A stretch of 43,897 nucleotides of DNA from Rhodobacteraceae bacterium PARR1 (lineage in GTDB: Bacteria; Pseudomonadota; Alphaproteobacteria; Rhodobacterales; Rhodobacteraceae). This document shows, piece after piece, positions 25,748 to 33,946 of the stretch (the first letter of the stretch is position 1; the number at the start of each line of letters is the position of its first letter). The translations under genes and the position numbers were made by a program. The notes below the pieces were generated by a model. That model was not told the origin of the DNA, did not search any database, and saw nothing but the letters and a program-made list of their open reading frames with translations. The stretch is from NCBI GenBank assembly GCA_002256185.1, contig NKIT01000008.1, forward strand, positions 19,340 to 63,236, read 5' to 3'.

Positions 25748-28489
25748 ATGCAAGAGCAGACGGTGACGGGCGCGCGGCAAATGATGTCTTTGGATGGCGC
25801 ATGGGACTTCCGGCATCAGGATGGCCCGTGGCGGGTCGCCACCGTGCCGGGGCCGTGGCAGGCAGAGTTTGCGGACCTGCGCCACAGCTCTGGCCGCGCG
25901 GTCTATCGCCGCCGTTTTTCGGTGCCGGATCATGCGCCGGGCACCGAAATCGTGCTGCACTTCGGCGCGGTCTTTTACTTCGCCACCGTCCGTGTGAATG
26001 GCATCGAGGTCGGCAAAAACGACAACGGCTGGCTGCCCTTTGACTGCGTGATCCCCCCCGCCCTCCTGCGGTCGGAAAATGAGGTGACGGTGGATTGCCT
26101 TCTGCCCGATGGCGATCCGGCCACCAGTCCCGACGCGCCCTTTGCCGAAATCCCGCATGGCAAGCAAAGCTGGTATGGCCCGACCGGCGGCATCTGGCAA
26201 AGCGTGGCGCTTGAGTTGCGCCACCCCTGCCACCTGACCCATGCCGCCATCGCGGCTGATCCCTCGGGGCGCGTCGGCGTCACGCTGCACCTGTCGCAAC
26301 CTTCCGACATCCGCCTGACGGTGATTGACCCCACTGGCGCGCGCGTGCTGCACCACGACCTGACGGCATCCGACACCACCATCACGGCCACGCTGACCGT
26401 GGACACCCCGCGCCTTTGGGGGCCGGATCACCCTGACCTCTACCGCCTGCGGGTGGAAATCGTCCGTGGCGCCGTGCTGGACCGGACAGAGCACAGCTTT
26501 GGCTTCCGCCACTTTGAAGCCCGCGACGGCAAGTTCTTCCTGAACGGCGCACCGTTCTACATGCGGGCTGCGCTGGATCAGGATTACTACCCCGAAGGCA
26601 TCTGCACCCCGCCCTCGATGGCCTATATCGAAGACCAGTTCCGCAAGGCGCGCGAGTTGGGCCTGAACATGCTGCGGACCCATATAAAAATCCCCGACCC
26701 GCGTTATTACGACGCCGCAGACCGGATGGGCCTGCTGATCTGGACCGAAATCCCCAACGTCGCCACCTTCACCGATGCCTCGGCAAGCCGGATGAAAGCG
26801 ATGATGGAGGGGATCATCGCCCGCGACGGCAATCACCCCAGCATCGTGATCTGGACCCTGATCAACGAGGATTGGGGCACACGCCTGTGCGAAGACCCCG
26901 CGCATCGGGCGTGGCTGGCGGCAACCTATGACTGGCTGAAACAGCGCGATCCGGGGCGGCTGGTGGTGGACAACTCCCCCTGCCACGGCAACTTCCATGT
27001 GAAAACCGATATCGACGATTTCCACTATTACCGCTCCGTCCCCGAACGGCGGGCCGAATGGGATGCGCTGACGGCGGAATTCGCAGGCCGCGCGGATTGG
27101 ACATTCTCGCCCTTTGGCGACGGGCAAAGGCGCGGCGATGAGCCCTTGGTCGTGTCCGAATTCGGGGTCTGGGGTCTGCCCCACCCCGATCAGGTGCGGA
27201 TCAATGCGGCAGAGCCATGGTGGATGGAAACCGGCGGCGCATGGGGCGACGGCGCGGCCTATCCGCATGGTGTGCAGGACCGTTTCGCGCAGATGCGGCT
27301 GGAACGGGTGTTCGGCAGCTTTGACGGCTTTGTCGCCGCCGTGCAGGGCTACCAATTCGCCAACCTGAAATATGAGATCGAGTCGATGCGCTCTCACGCG
27401 CCGATTCAGGGCTATGTCATCACCGAGTTTACCGATGTTCATTGGGAGTCTAACGGACTTCTCGATATGAACCGCAATCCCCGGTCGTTCCATGACCAGT
27501 TCGGCACCATCAACGCCGATGTGGTCATCGTCCCGCAGATTGACAGCTATGCCGGTTGGGCCGGGGATGTGTTTGAAATCGGCCTGTCGGTGGCGACGGG
27601 GGGGCAGGCGCTGCCTGCCGCTGACCTGCATTGGACCTTTGCCGATGCCAGCGGGGTTTGCCCCGTTGCCGCGACGCCCGCGCTCGCCGTGGCCCGGACC
27701 GAAGGGATTCGCCTGCGCCTGCCGGACAATGGCGCGAACCGGATGCTGGTGCTGGACCTGTGCCTGATGGCGGGCGGTCAGGTGCTGGCAACCAACCGGG
27801 TTGAATTCGCGCTTTATCATCGCCCGTCTCTGGCCGGGATGCCGACAGTGGGCAGTGCCGATCCCGCGCTGGCCGCCGATCTGGCGGCGCTGGGTCTGAC
27901 GGTGCTGCCCCCGGAAAAGGCAGATGTCACCGTGGCCCATGCGCTGGACGGGCAAGACATCGCCCGGATGCAGGGCGGCGCGAAATACCTTTTGATTGCA
28001 GATGGTTCCGGCGGTCTGCGCCTGCGGACAGATATGCCGCCGCGCGACCAACCCTTTATCCCGATTGTCGATGACATCCCCGGCCTGCCCATCAGCCAAG
28101 AGGGGCAGGTGCCAAATATGGTATTGCACCCCCGCCAAGGCACGATCTGGCGCGGCGACTGGATTGCCGGGTTTTCGTGGATCAGGCGCGCGGGCGTGTT
28201 TGCCGACATTCCGGGCGGCCCCTTGGTCGACCTGTCCTTTGACCGGGTGATTCCCCACCATGTGCTGACCGGATTCCGCACATGGGAATATGGTGGGCCG
28301 GTGCATGCGGGGCTGGTGGTCGGCTGGTGCCAGAAACCTGCTGCGCTGATCGCCGAACGGGCCGTGGGGCGCGGCCATCTGGTCGCCACCACCTTCCGTC
28401 TGCGGGCGGATGCACCGGGCCTTGATCCTGTTGCCACGGCTTTGACCCATGCAATGCTGCGTCTGGCCGGAAATGGCGGAGGCGCATAG
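25748..28489 (+). CDS. GH2-family glycoside hydrolase
   Basis: A 913-aa retaining exo-glycosidase with the GH2 layout. The N-terminal sugar-binding jelly roll has SLDGAWDFRHQDGPWRVATV and SWYGPTGGIWQSVALELR. An immunoglobulin-like domain follows, then a TIM barrel from about residue 260. Acid/base Glu374 is in WTLINEDWG, and the likely nucleophile is Glu471 (VVSEFGVWG). A further conserved-looking Glu560 (VITEFTDVHW) comes later. About 300 C-terminal residues carry extra domains. GH2 covers beta-galactosidases, beta-glucuronidases, beta-mannosidases and some arabinosidases; the specificity cannot be read here. No signal peptide is present. AGGGA six bases upstream supports the start. It is divergent from LacI and followed by the arabinose importer. 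Confidence 0.9.
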   Translation: MQEQTVTGARQMMSLDGAWDFRHQDGPWRVATVPGPWQAEFADLRHSSGRAVYRRRFSVPDHAPGTEIVLHFGAVFYFATVRVNGIEVGKNDNGWLPFDCVIPPALLRSENEVTVDCLLPDGDPATSPDAPFAEIPHGKQSWYGPTGGIWQSVALELRHPCHLTHAAIAADPSGRVGVTLHLSQPSDIRLTVIDPTGARVLHHDLTASDTTITATLTVDTPRLWGPDHPDLYRLRVEIVRGAVLDRTEHSFGFRHFEARDGKFFLNGAPFYMRAALDQDYYPEGICTPPSMAYIEDQFRKARELGLNMLRTHIKIPDPRYYDAADRMGLLIWTEIPNVATFTDASASRMKAMMEGIIARDGNHPSIVIWTLINEDWGTRLCEDPAHRAWLAATYDWLKQRDPGRLVVDNSPCHGNFHVKTDIDDFHYYRSVPERRAEWDALTAEFAGRADWTFSPFGDGQRRGDEPLVVSEFGVWGLPHPDQVRINAAEPWWMETGGAWGDGAAYPHGVQDRFAQMRLERVFGSFDGFVAAVQGYQFANLKYEIESMRSHAPIQGYVITEFTDVHWESNGLLDMNRNPRSFHDQFGTINADVVIVPQIDSYAGWAGDVFEIGLSVATGGQALPAADLHWTFADASGVCPVAATPALAVARTEGIRLRLPDNGANRMLVLDLCLMAGGQVLATNRVEFALYHRPSLAGMPTVGSADPALAADLAALGLTVLPPEKADVTVAHALDGQDIARMQGGAKYLLIADGSGGLRLRTDMPPRDQPFIPIVDDIPGLPISQEGQVPNMVLHPRQGTIWRGDWIAGFSWIRRAGVFADIPGGPLVDLSFDRVIPHHVLTGFRTWEYGGPVHAGLVVGWCQKPAALIAERAVGRGHLVATTFRLRADAPGLDPVATALTHAMLRLAGNGGGA

Positions 28490-28505
28490 ACCCCGCGCAA
28501 TCATG

Positions 28506-28568
28506 GTATCGCACAAACCGATACATATCTGAAAATCGGTTGACACAAGGGCGGCTGGCTCATTAGCC
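28506..28568 (+). promoter_or_regulatory. Promoter of the arabinose importer with regulon elements
   Basis: GTATCG and CGATAC form an inverted repeat with a 7-bp spacer (28506-28524), directly overlapping GATACATATC at 28520-28529. A perfect -35 TTGACA lies at 28540-28545 and, after 17 bp, a weak -10 TTAGCC at 28563. The operator candidates sit just upstream of the -35, a position compatible with activation or with repression by overlap. Confidence 0.6.
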
Positions 28569-28649
28569 TTTGACCCAAGCGGACGGATTGCGATCAGCGG
28601 CAGGAGGAGGCTGCGGATCGCGCGAAAATCACCCGCCGACGAAGGACAG

Positions 28650-28710
28650 ACCCGGATGCGCCGCCGGGTCACCACCGACAAATGAGGGCGCAACTGGGCC
28701 GAAACGGCCC
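28650..28710 (+). other. Structured 5' leader of the importer operon
   Basis: Two stems are visible in the roughly 160-nt leader. ACCCGG pairs with CCGGGT (28650-28669, eight-base loop). GGGCCG-AAA-CGGCCC (28696-28710) sits a few bases ahead of the ribosome site of the binding-protein gene. They could protect the transcript or modulate translation. No known riboswitch class was recognised. Confidence 0.5.
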
Positions 28711-28730
28711 GCGACATGGGAGGTCTATGG

Positions 28731-29999
28731 ATGAAACGCCTGTTCAGTGCGGCCGTTCTGGCTGCTGTATTTGCTTCTCCGATGGCGATGGCCAAGGAGA
28801 CGGTTGTGTGGTGGGACTTCCTCGGCGGCGGTGACGGCGTCCGGATGAAGAAGCTCATCGAAGACTTCAACGCCGCGCATGCCGACACCATCGAAATTCA
28901 GGCGACGACGCTGGATTGGGGTGTGCCCTTTTACACCAAGGTGCAAACCTCTGCCGCCGTGGGCGAAGGCCCGGACGTGATGACCTATCACGCCTCGCGC
29001 ATTCCGCTGGCCGTCAGCCAAAGCACCCTGACCGAAATCACGCCTGACGACATGGCGGCGATGGGCCTCAGCGCCGACAGCTTTGCCAAGGAAACCTGGG
29101 ATGCGGTCAACGTCGATGGCAAGCAATATGCCGTGCCCTTCGATACGCACCCCATCGTGCTGTATTACAACAAGGACTTGCTGGAAAAGTCGGGTCTGAT
29201 CGGGGCTGATGGCCTGCCCGCTGGCTTGGACGGCAAGGACAACTTCACCGCCGCACTGCAAAAGCTGAAGGATGACGGCAACGAATGGTCCATCGTGCAG
29301 GTGACCGCTGACGGCGGCTTTGCCTTCCGCACGATCTATTCGCTGCTCTGCCAGCAGAACGGCAGCATCGGCGGCGATGGCGCGTGGTTCCCCGATGACA
29401 ACGCCGACAAACTGGCCAATGCCGTGCAGGTCATTTCGGATTGGGTCGGCGCGGGCTTCAACCCCAGCTACACCGACTATCCGTCGACCGTGGCGCTGTT
29501 CACCTCGGGCGCGTCGCCCTTCATGATCAACGGCGTGTGGGAAGTCCCGACCATGGTTGACCTGCAATCGCAGGGCAAACTGTTCAACTGGGGTGCCATC
29601 GAACTGCCGGTGCTGTTCGACAAGCCCTGCACCTATGCAGACAGCCACTCTTTCGCCATCCCGAACAACGCGGGCAAACCTGCGACCCCGGAAAAGCATG
29701 CGGCCGTGCTTGAGGTCATCAAGTATATGTCCGACAACTCGCTCTTCTGGGCGACGGCGGGTCACGTTCCGGCCAACGTGGCTGTGACCGAAACCGCCGA
29801 ATACAAGGCGATGCAGCCGCAGGCGACCTATGCCAAGCTGACCGCCAATCAGGTGTTCGACCCCAAGTCGGTGCATGCCGGTGTGGCCTCTGCCCTGTTT
29901 GACTCGGCAGGCAACGCCTTTACCGCAGCGATCAACGGCGAAACCGATCCCGCCACTGCCGTTGCGGAAATGAAAGCCACCATGGACGCGCTGCAATAA
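28731..29999 (+). CDS. Periplasmic sugar-binding protein of the arabinose-locus importer
   Basis: Family-1 solute-binding protein of about 422 aa with a signal peptide (LFSAAVLAAVFASPMAMA). The mature protein starts KETVVWWDFLGGGDGVRMKK; later segments include VGEGPDVMTYHASRIPLAV and YAVPFDTHPIVLYYNKDLLE. The ATG at 28731 is chosen because GGGAGG lies just ahead of it; the tracked ATG at 28716 would place the ribosome site inside the gene. Surrounding GH127, GH51 and GH2 genes suggest it binds arabinose-containing oligosaccharides. It is the first gene of an operon running to 34698. Confidence 0.92.
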   Translation: MKRLFSAAVLAAVFASPMAMAKETVVWWDFLGGGDGVRMKKLIEDFNAAHADTIEIQATTLDWGVPFYTKVQTSAAVGEGPDVMTYHASRIPLAVSQSTLTEITPDDMAAMGLSADSFAKETWDAVNVDGKQYAVPFDTHPIVLYYNKDLLEKSGLIGADGLPAGLDGKDNFTAALQKLKDDGNEWSIVQVTADGGFAFRTIYSLLCQQNGSIGGDGAWFPDDNADKLANAVQVISDWVGAGFNPSYTDYPSTVALFTSGASPFMINGVWEVPTMVDLQSQGKLFNWGAIELPVLFDKPCTYADSHSFAIPNNAGKPATPEKHAAVLEVIKYMSDNSLFWATAGHVPANVAVTETAEYKAMQPQATYAKLTANQVFDPKSVHAGVASALFDSAGNAFTAAINGETDPATAVAEMKATMDALQ

Positions 30000-30010
30000 C
30001 GCGCATCTTT

Positions 30011-30038
30011 TGGCGGGCCTTGACCCCAAGGCCCGCCA
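30011..30038 (+). other. GC-rich hairpin in the binding-protein/permease gap
   Basis: TGGCGGGCCTTG pairs perfectly with CAAGGCCCGCCA (12 bp) around an ACCC loop, 11 bases after the binding-protein stop. No U-tract follows. It is positioned to stabilise the upstream message or reduce read-through into the permeases. Confidence 0.75.
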
Positions 30039-30065
30039 ATCTGCGCCCGCCAATCTGCGCCCGCC
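30032..30065. repeat. 14-bp tandem duplication beside the hairpin
   Basis: CCCGCCAATCTGCG occurs twice in direct succession, followed by a partial third copy (CCCGCC). The first copy overlaps the right arm of the hairpin, so the duplication may have grown from the stem by slippage. Confidence 0.7.
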
Positions 30066-30102
30066 GAACCGCATCCGACAATTCGCACCGACCGGAGGCC
30101 AC

Positions 30103-30981
30103 ATGCTCAGGAACCGTCGCAGCGACCTTGTCGTCGCCTATCTGCTGACCGCCCCTTTCATCCTTGTCTACGCATGGCTGTTCGTCTGGCCGGTGGTGCA
30201 GATGGTGATGCTGACCTTTACCGACGCGCCACTGATCGGCGACGGCAAAGCGGTTGGTTTCGCCAATTACGAACGGATGTTCAAAGACCCGGTGTTCTTC
30301 AAGGCGATCTGGAACACCTCGTATTTCGTCCTCTTGACCGTGATCCCCGGCACCGCTGTCGCCCTTGGCATCGCGCTGATGGTGTCGCGTCTGGGGGGAT
30401 GGCTGCAAAGCGCGGTGCTGGCGGCGTTCTTCCTGCCCTATATCCTGCCGGTCACCGTGGTCTATGTGATCTGGGATTGGCTGACCAACGTGCAATTCGG
30501 GATGCTGCAAAGCGTGCTGGAATGGGTGACAGGCCGCCCCGTCAACCTGTGGCGCGCGATCCCGTGGTTCATGCCCAGCGTGGCGGTCATCACCATCTGG
30601 TGGACCAACGGCTTTTCGATCCTGCTGTTTCTGGCAGGCTTGCGGAACATCCCCAAAGACCTCTATGAGGCGGCGGCTTTGGACGGTGCCACCCGCTGGC
30701 AGATGTTCAGCCGCATCACCTGGCCCCTGATCTGGCCGATCACCGTGCTGTGCCTGACGATCCAACTGATCCTGCAACTGAAGATCTTCGATCAGGTCTA
30801 TCTCTTTGCAACCGGCGGGCGCACGCAGGCGACGATGGTGCTGGTCCAGTATATTTACGAACAGGCATTCCAAAAGAACGCCAGCGGCTATGCGGCAACG
30901 ATTGCGCTGGCCTTGTTCGTGATCGTCGTCGTGTTCTCTGTCCTGCAATTCCAACTTCTTCGCATCCGGGGGCAGAAATGA
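30103..30981 (+). CDS. ABC importer permease 1 (MalF type), arabinose locus
   Basis: Inner-membrane permease of about 292 aa. The first membrane segment is VVAYLLTAPFILVYAWLFVW, and the EAA loop reads DLYEAAALDGATRWQMFSRI. The ATG at 30103 is preceded by CCGGAGG, a strong ribosome site. The tracked start at 30010 would translate the intergenic hairpin and tandem repeat and is rejected. It overlaps permease 2 by four bases (ATGA). Confidence 0.92.
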   Translation: MLRNRRSDLVVAYLLTAPFILVYAWLFVWPVVQMVMLTFTDAPLIGDGKAVGFANYERMFKDPVFFKAIWNTSYFVLLTVIPGTAVALGIALMVSRLGGWLQSAVLAAFFLPYILPVTVVYVIWDWLTNVQFGMLQSVLEWVTGRPVNLWRAIPWFMPSVAVITIWWTNGFSILLFLAGLRNIPKDLYEAAALDGATRWQMFSRITWPLIWPITVLCLTIQLILQLKIFDQVYLFATGGRTQATMVLVQYIYEQAFQKNASGYAATIALALFVIVVVFSVLQFQLLRIRGQK

Positions 30982-31853
30982 GCGGCGATCCCACCACCCG
31001 CGACACCTCGCAATCCACGGCGCTGTCACATCTGACACGCTCTCCGGCGGGGATACTCCTGACCCTGCTGACGCTGATCTGCGCCGCGATCTGGTTCTTT
31101 CCGATCTACTGGGCCATCATCACCAGCCTGCGCAGCGATCAGGCCACGGTTCAGGAATTCGGGATGCTGCCGACCGAGCCGACGCTCAGCGGCTATATCT
31201 TCGCCATCGTCAATTCCGAACTGCCGATCTGGTATCTGAACTCCACCATCGTGTCGGTCAGCGTCACCGTTCTGGTGGTGTTCATGTCCGCCTGCACCGG
31301 CTTTGCCATCTCGCAACTCAGGTTTCCGGGGCGGATGGTGCTATGGTGGACGATCCTTACCAGCTTCATGGTGCCGATCACGGCGCTGATCGTGAACCAC
31401 TTCATCATCATCGCCGGGGTCAAACTGCTGAACACCCATATCGGGATGATCCTGCCGATGCTCCTTAGCCCCGTCACGGTCATCGTCTACAAGCAATTCT
31501 TCGACGGCCTGCCCAAGGAATTCCGCGAGGCGGCGGTGATGGACGGCGCAACCGAACTCCAAGTGTTCCTGCGGGTGTTCCTCCCGATGAACTGGGGGGT
31601 GACCACCGCGCTGGCCATCATCACCTTCATCGGCGCGTGGAACAGCTTCCTGTGGCCGTTCCTCGTGGCGCAGGATGAGAAGATGATGACCGTCACCGTC
31701 GGTGTCTCTGCGGTGCAGGATGCATACGGCGTGGCCTATGGCCGCGTGCTGGCCGGGGCGGTGCTGGCCTCCTTGCCGGTGGCGCTGGCCTATCTGTTCT
31801 TTCAACGCCGCGTCACGCAGGCAATCACTCTTTCTGCTGGGATCAAGGGATAG
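30978..31853 (+). CDS. ABC importer permease 2 (MalG type), arabinose locus
   Basis: Inner-membrane permease of about 291 aa beginning MSGDPTTRDTSQSTALSHLT, with first membrane segment ILLTLLTLICAAIWFFPIYW and EAA loop EFREAAVMDGATELQVFLRV. The C-terminus TLSAGIKG is the usual tail of this subunit. The start overlaps the permease 1 stop and the gene ends two bases before the ATPase start, so the three subunits are tightly coupled. The tracked ORF beginning at 30750 runs antisense-like through permease 1 in another frame and is too long. Confidence 0.92.
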   Translation: MSGDPTTRDTSQSTALSHLTRSPAGILLTLLTLICAAIWFFPIYWAIITSLRSDQATVQEFGMLPTEPTLSGYIFAIVNSELPIWYLNSTIVSVSVTVLVVFMSACTGFAISQLRFPGRMVLWWTILTSFMVPITALIVNHFIIIAGVKLLNTHIGMILPMLLSPVTVIVYKQFFDGLPKEFREAAVMDGATELQVFLRVFLPMNWGVTTALAIITFIGAWNSFLWPFLVAQDEKMMTVTVGVSAVQDAYGVAYGRVLAGAVLASLPVALAYLFFQRRVTQAITLSAGIKG

Positions 31854-31855
31854 TC

Positions 31856-32941
31856 ATGGCGTCTGTAGAGCTTTCTCAACTGACCAAGCGGTTCGGCGGG
31901 TTAGAGGTCATCAGCGGTCTGAACCTGTCGGTCGAGGACGGGTCGTTCTGCGCCCTTCTCGGCCCCTCAGGCTGCGGCAAATCCACGCTTTTGCGAATGG
32001 TGGCGGGGCTGGAAACGGTGACCAGCGGCACGGTGCGCATCGGCGACCGTGACGTGACCAGCACGGAACCCAAAAGCCGCGGCGTGGCGATGGTGTTCCA
32101 ATCCTACGCCCTTTATCCGCACCTGACGGTGGCCGAAAACATCGCCTTCAGCTTGTCTTTGGCCGGGGTGTCCAAGGCGAAGAAAACCGAACATGTCGCC
32201 CGCGTTGCCGCCATGCTGCGCCTTGAACCGCTGCTGGAACGCAAACCTGCCCAACTGTCCGGCGGTCAGCGCCAGCGTGTTGCCATCGGTCGCGCCTTGG
32301 TGCGCGATCCGTCGGTGTTCCTGTTCGATGAACCCTTGTCGAACCTTGACGCCCTTCTGCGCGTGCAGATGCGTCTGGAACTGGCCAAACTGCACAATGA
32401 CCTGAAAACCACGATGATCTACGTGACCCATGATCAGGTTGAGGCCATGACCTTGGCCGACAAGATCGTGGTCTTGGACAAGGGCGTGATCTCTCAGGCT
32501 GGGTCCCCGTGGGAGCTTTACAATCGCCCCGCCAACCGCTTTGTCGCGGGCTTCATCGGCTCGCCGGGGATGAATTTCCTGAAAGGGCAGGCGCGGCACA
32601 CGGGCGACGGTGTCAGCGTCACCTTGCAAGGCGGCATCACCCTGACCCTGCCGCCCCGCGCCGTTGCCGCTTTCACAGGCGAACGCAGTGTGGAAATCGG
32701 TATCCGCCCGGAACATGTGACGCTCGCCAGTGGTTCGGATGCACAGATCAGTGGCAAGGCATCAGTCGTGGAATATCTGGGCAACACATCCTTCGCCTAT
32801 GTCGACACAGCCCAAGGGTCCATCATCGTGCAGGCAGACGGCGCCACCCGGATCAATGCGGGCGATACGGTTGGACTGGCCCTGACCACGGCAGAGGCCC
32901 ATATCTTTGACGACACCGGCCAAGCCTGGCCGCATCTCTGA
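31856..32941 (+). CDS. ABC importer ATPase (MalK/UgpC type), arabinose locus
   Basis: ATPase of 361 aa that powers the arabinose-locus importer. Walker A is GPSGCGKST, signature [20 protein letters not shown], Walker [13 protein letters not shown], and H-loop [17 protein letters not shown]-terminal regulatory domain includes VEIGIRPEHVTLASG. It follows the second permease by two bases with AAGGGA as ribosome site. The aldo/keto reductase begins 15 bp downstream. Confidence 0.93.
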   Translation: MASVELSQLTKRFGGLEVISGLNLSVEDGSFCALLGPSGCGKSTLLRMVAGLETVTSGTVRIGDRDVTSTEPKSRGVAMVFQSYALYPHLTVAENIAFSLSLAGVSKAKKTEHVARVAAMLRLEPLLERKPAQLSGGQRQRVAIGRALVRDPSVFLFDEPLSNLDALLRVQMRLELAKLHNDLKTTMIYVTHDQVEAMTLADKIVVLDKGVISQAGSPWELYNRPANRFVAGFIGSPGMNFLKGQARHTGDGVSVTLQGGITLTLPPRAVAAFTGERSVEIGIRPEHVTLASGSDAQISGKASVVEYLGNTSFAYVDTAQGSIIVQADGATRINAGDTVGLALTTAEAHIFDDTGQAWPHL

Positions 32942-32956
32942 CATCAGGACAGTTTC

Positions 32957-33946
32957 ATGCAGTATCGTCGTCTCGGCAAATCCGGCCTTCAGGTCAGCGC
33001 CTTTTCCTTCGGGTCTTGGGTGACCTTCGCCAAGCAGGTCGACATTGCCCCCGCCAAGGAGATGATGCAGGCCGCCTATGACGCGGGCATCAATTTCTTT
33101 GACAACGCCGAAGGCTATGAACAGGGCCGCTCTGAACTGGTCATGGGCCAAGCGATTGATGAATTGGGCTGGGGCCGGGACAGCTATATCGTCTCGTCCA
33201 AGGTGTTCTGGGGTGGCACAAAACCCACCCAGCGCGGCCTGTCGGCCAAGCATGTCACCGACGCCTGCCATGCCGCGCTGAAACGGCTTCGGGTGGATTA
33301 TCTGGACCTCTACTTCTGCCATCGCCCCGATGTGGACACGCCCATCGAAGAAACCGTCCGCGCGATGCACAACCTGATCACTCAAGGCAAGGTGCTGTAC
33401 TGGGGCACTAGCGAATGGTCGGCGCAGCAGATCACCGAAGCCCACGCCATCGCCGCCCGCTGGGGCCTGACCCCGCCGACGATGGAGCAGCCGCAGTATA
33501 ACCTGTTCGAACGCCAAAAGGTCGAAGGCGACTACGCCCCGATCTATGACACCTTCGGTCTGGGCACCACGATCTGGTCGCCCCTCGCCTCGGGTCTGCT
33601 GACGGGCAAATACAACGACGGCATCCCGCAAGACGCCCGCGCGGCGCTGCCGGGATACGAATGGCTGCGCGACATTTTTACCGGCACCGAAGGACAGGCC
33701 CGCATCGCCAAGGTGCGCGACCTAGCCGCATTGGCCGGACGGATCGGCATGCCGCTGCATCACATGGCGCTGGCGTGGTGCCTGACCAATCCCCGCGTCT
33801 CCACCGTGATCCTTGGCGCATCCCGCCTGTCGCAACTGACGGACAACCTTGCCGCGCTGGACCGTGTCGCCGACCTGACCCCCGATGTGCTGGCCGAGGT
33901 TGAGGCGATCATGGCGAACAAACCCGCCGCCCCGCAACGGTTCTGA
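32957..33946 (+). CDS. Aldo/keto reductase (Kv-beta-like AKR family)
   Basis: NADPH-type reductase of 329 aa with the AKR barrel. The catalytic tetrad can be read as Asp in NFFDNAEGYEQG, the following Tyr, Lys in VSSKVFWGG and His in YFCHRPD. The cofactor segment near the C-terminus is STVILGASRLSQL. Sequence style matches the potassium-channel-beta-like group (AKR6), which includes bacterial sugar-aldehyde reductases. As part of the importer operon it probably acts on a released sugar such as L-arabinose or a derivative, but the substrate is inferred. AGGA lies upstream of the start. The stop overlaps the next gene by one base. Confidence 0.9.
   Translation: MQYRRLGKSGLQVSAFSFGSWVTFAKQVDIAPAKEMMQAAYDAGINFFDNAEGYEQGRSELVMGQAIDELGWGRDSYIVSSKVFWGGTKPTQRGLSAKHVTDACHAALKRLRVDYLDLYFCHRPDVDTPIEETVRAMHNLITQGKVLYWGTSEWSAQQITEAHAIAARWGLTPPTMEQPQYNLFERQKVEGDYAPIYDTFGLGTTIWSPLASGLLTGKYNDGIPQDARAALPGYEWLRDIFTGTEGQARIAKVRDLAALAGRIGMPLHHMALAWCLTNPRVSTVILGASRLSQLTDNLAALDRVADLTPDVLAEVEAIMANKPAAPQRF

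Noticed and set aside
25733-28891. A 1052-aa minus-strand ORF opposite GH2
   Set aside because: It is the antisense shadow of a GH2 gene with clear catalytic motifs; its product is rich in His, Arg, Gln and Gly with no recognisable domain, a usual artefact in GC-rich DNA.
30750-30977. N-terminal extension of permease 2
   Set aside because: It runs through permease 1 in another frame; the ATG at 30978 overlaps the permease 1 stop as expected.
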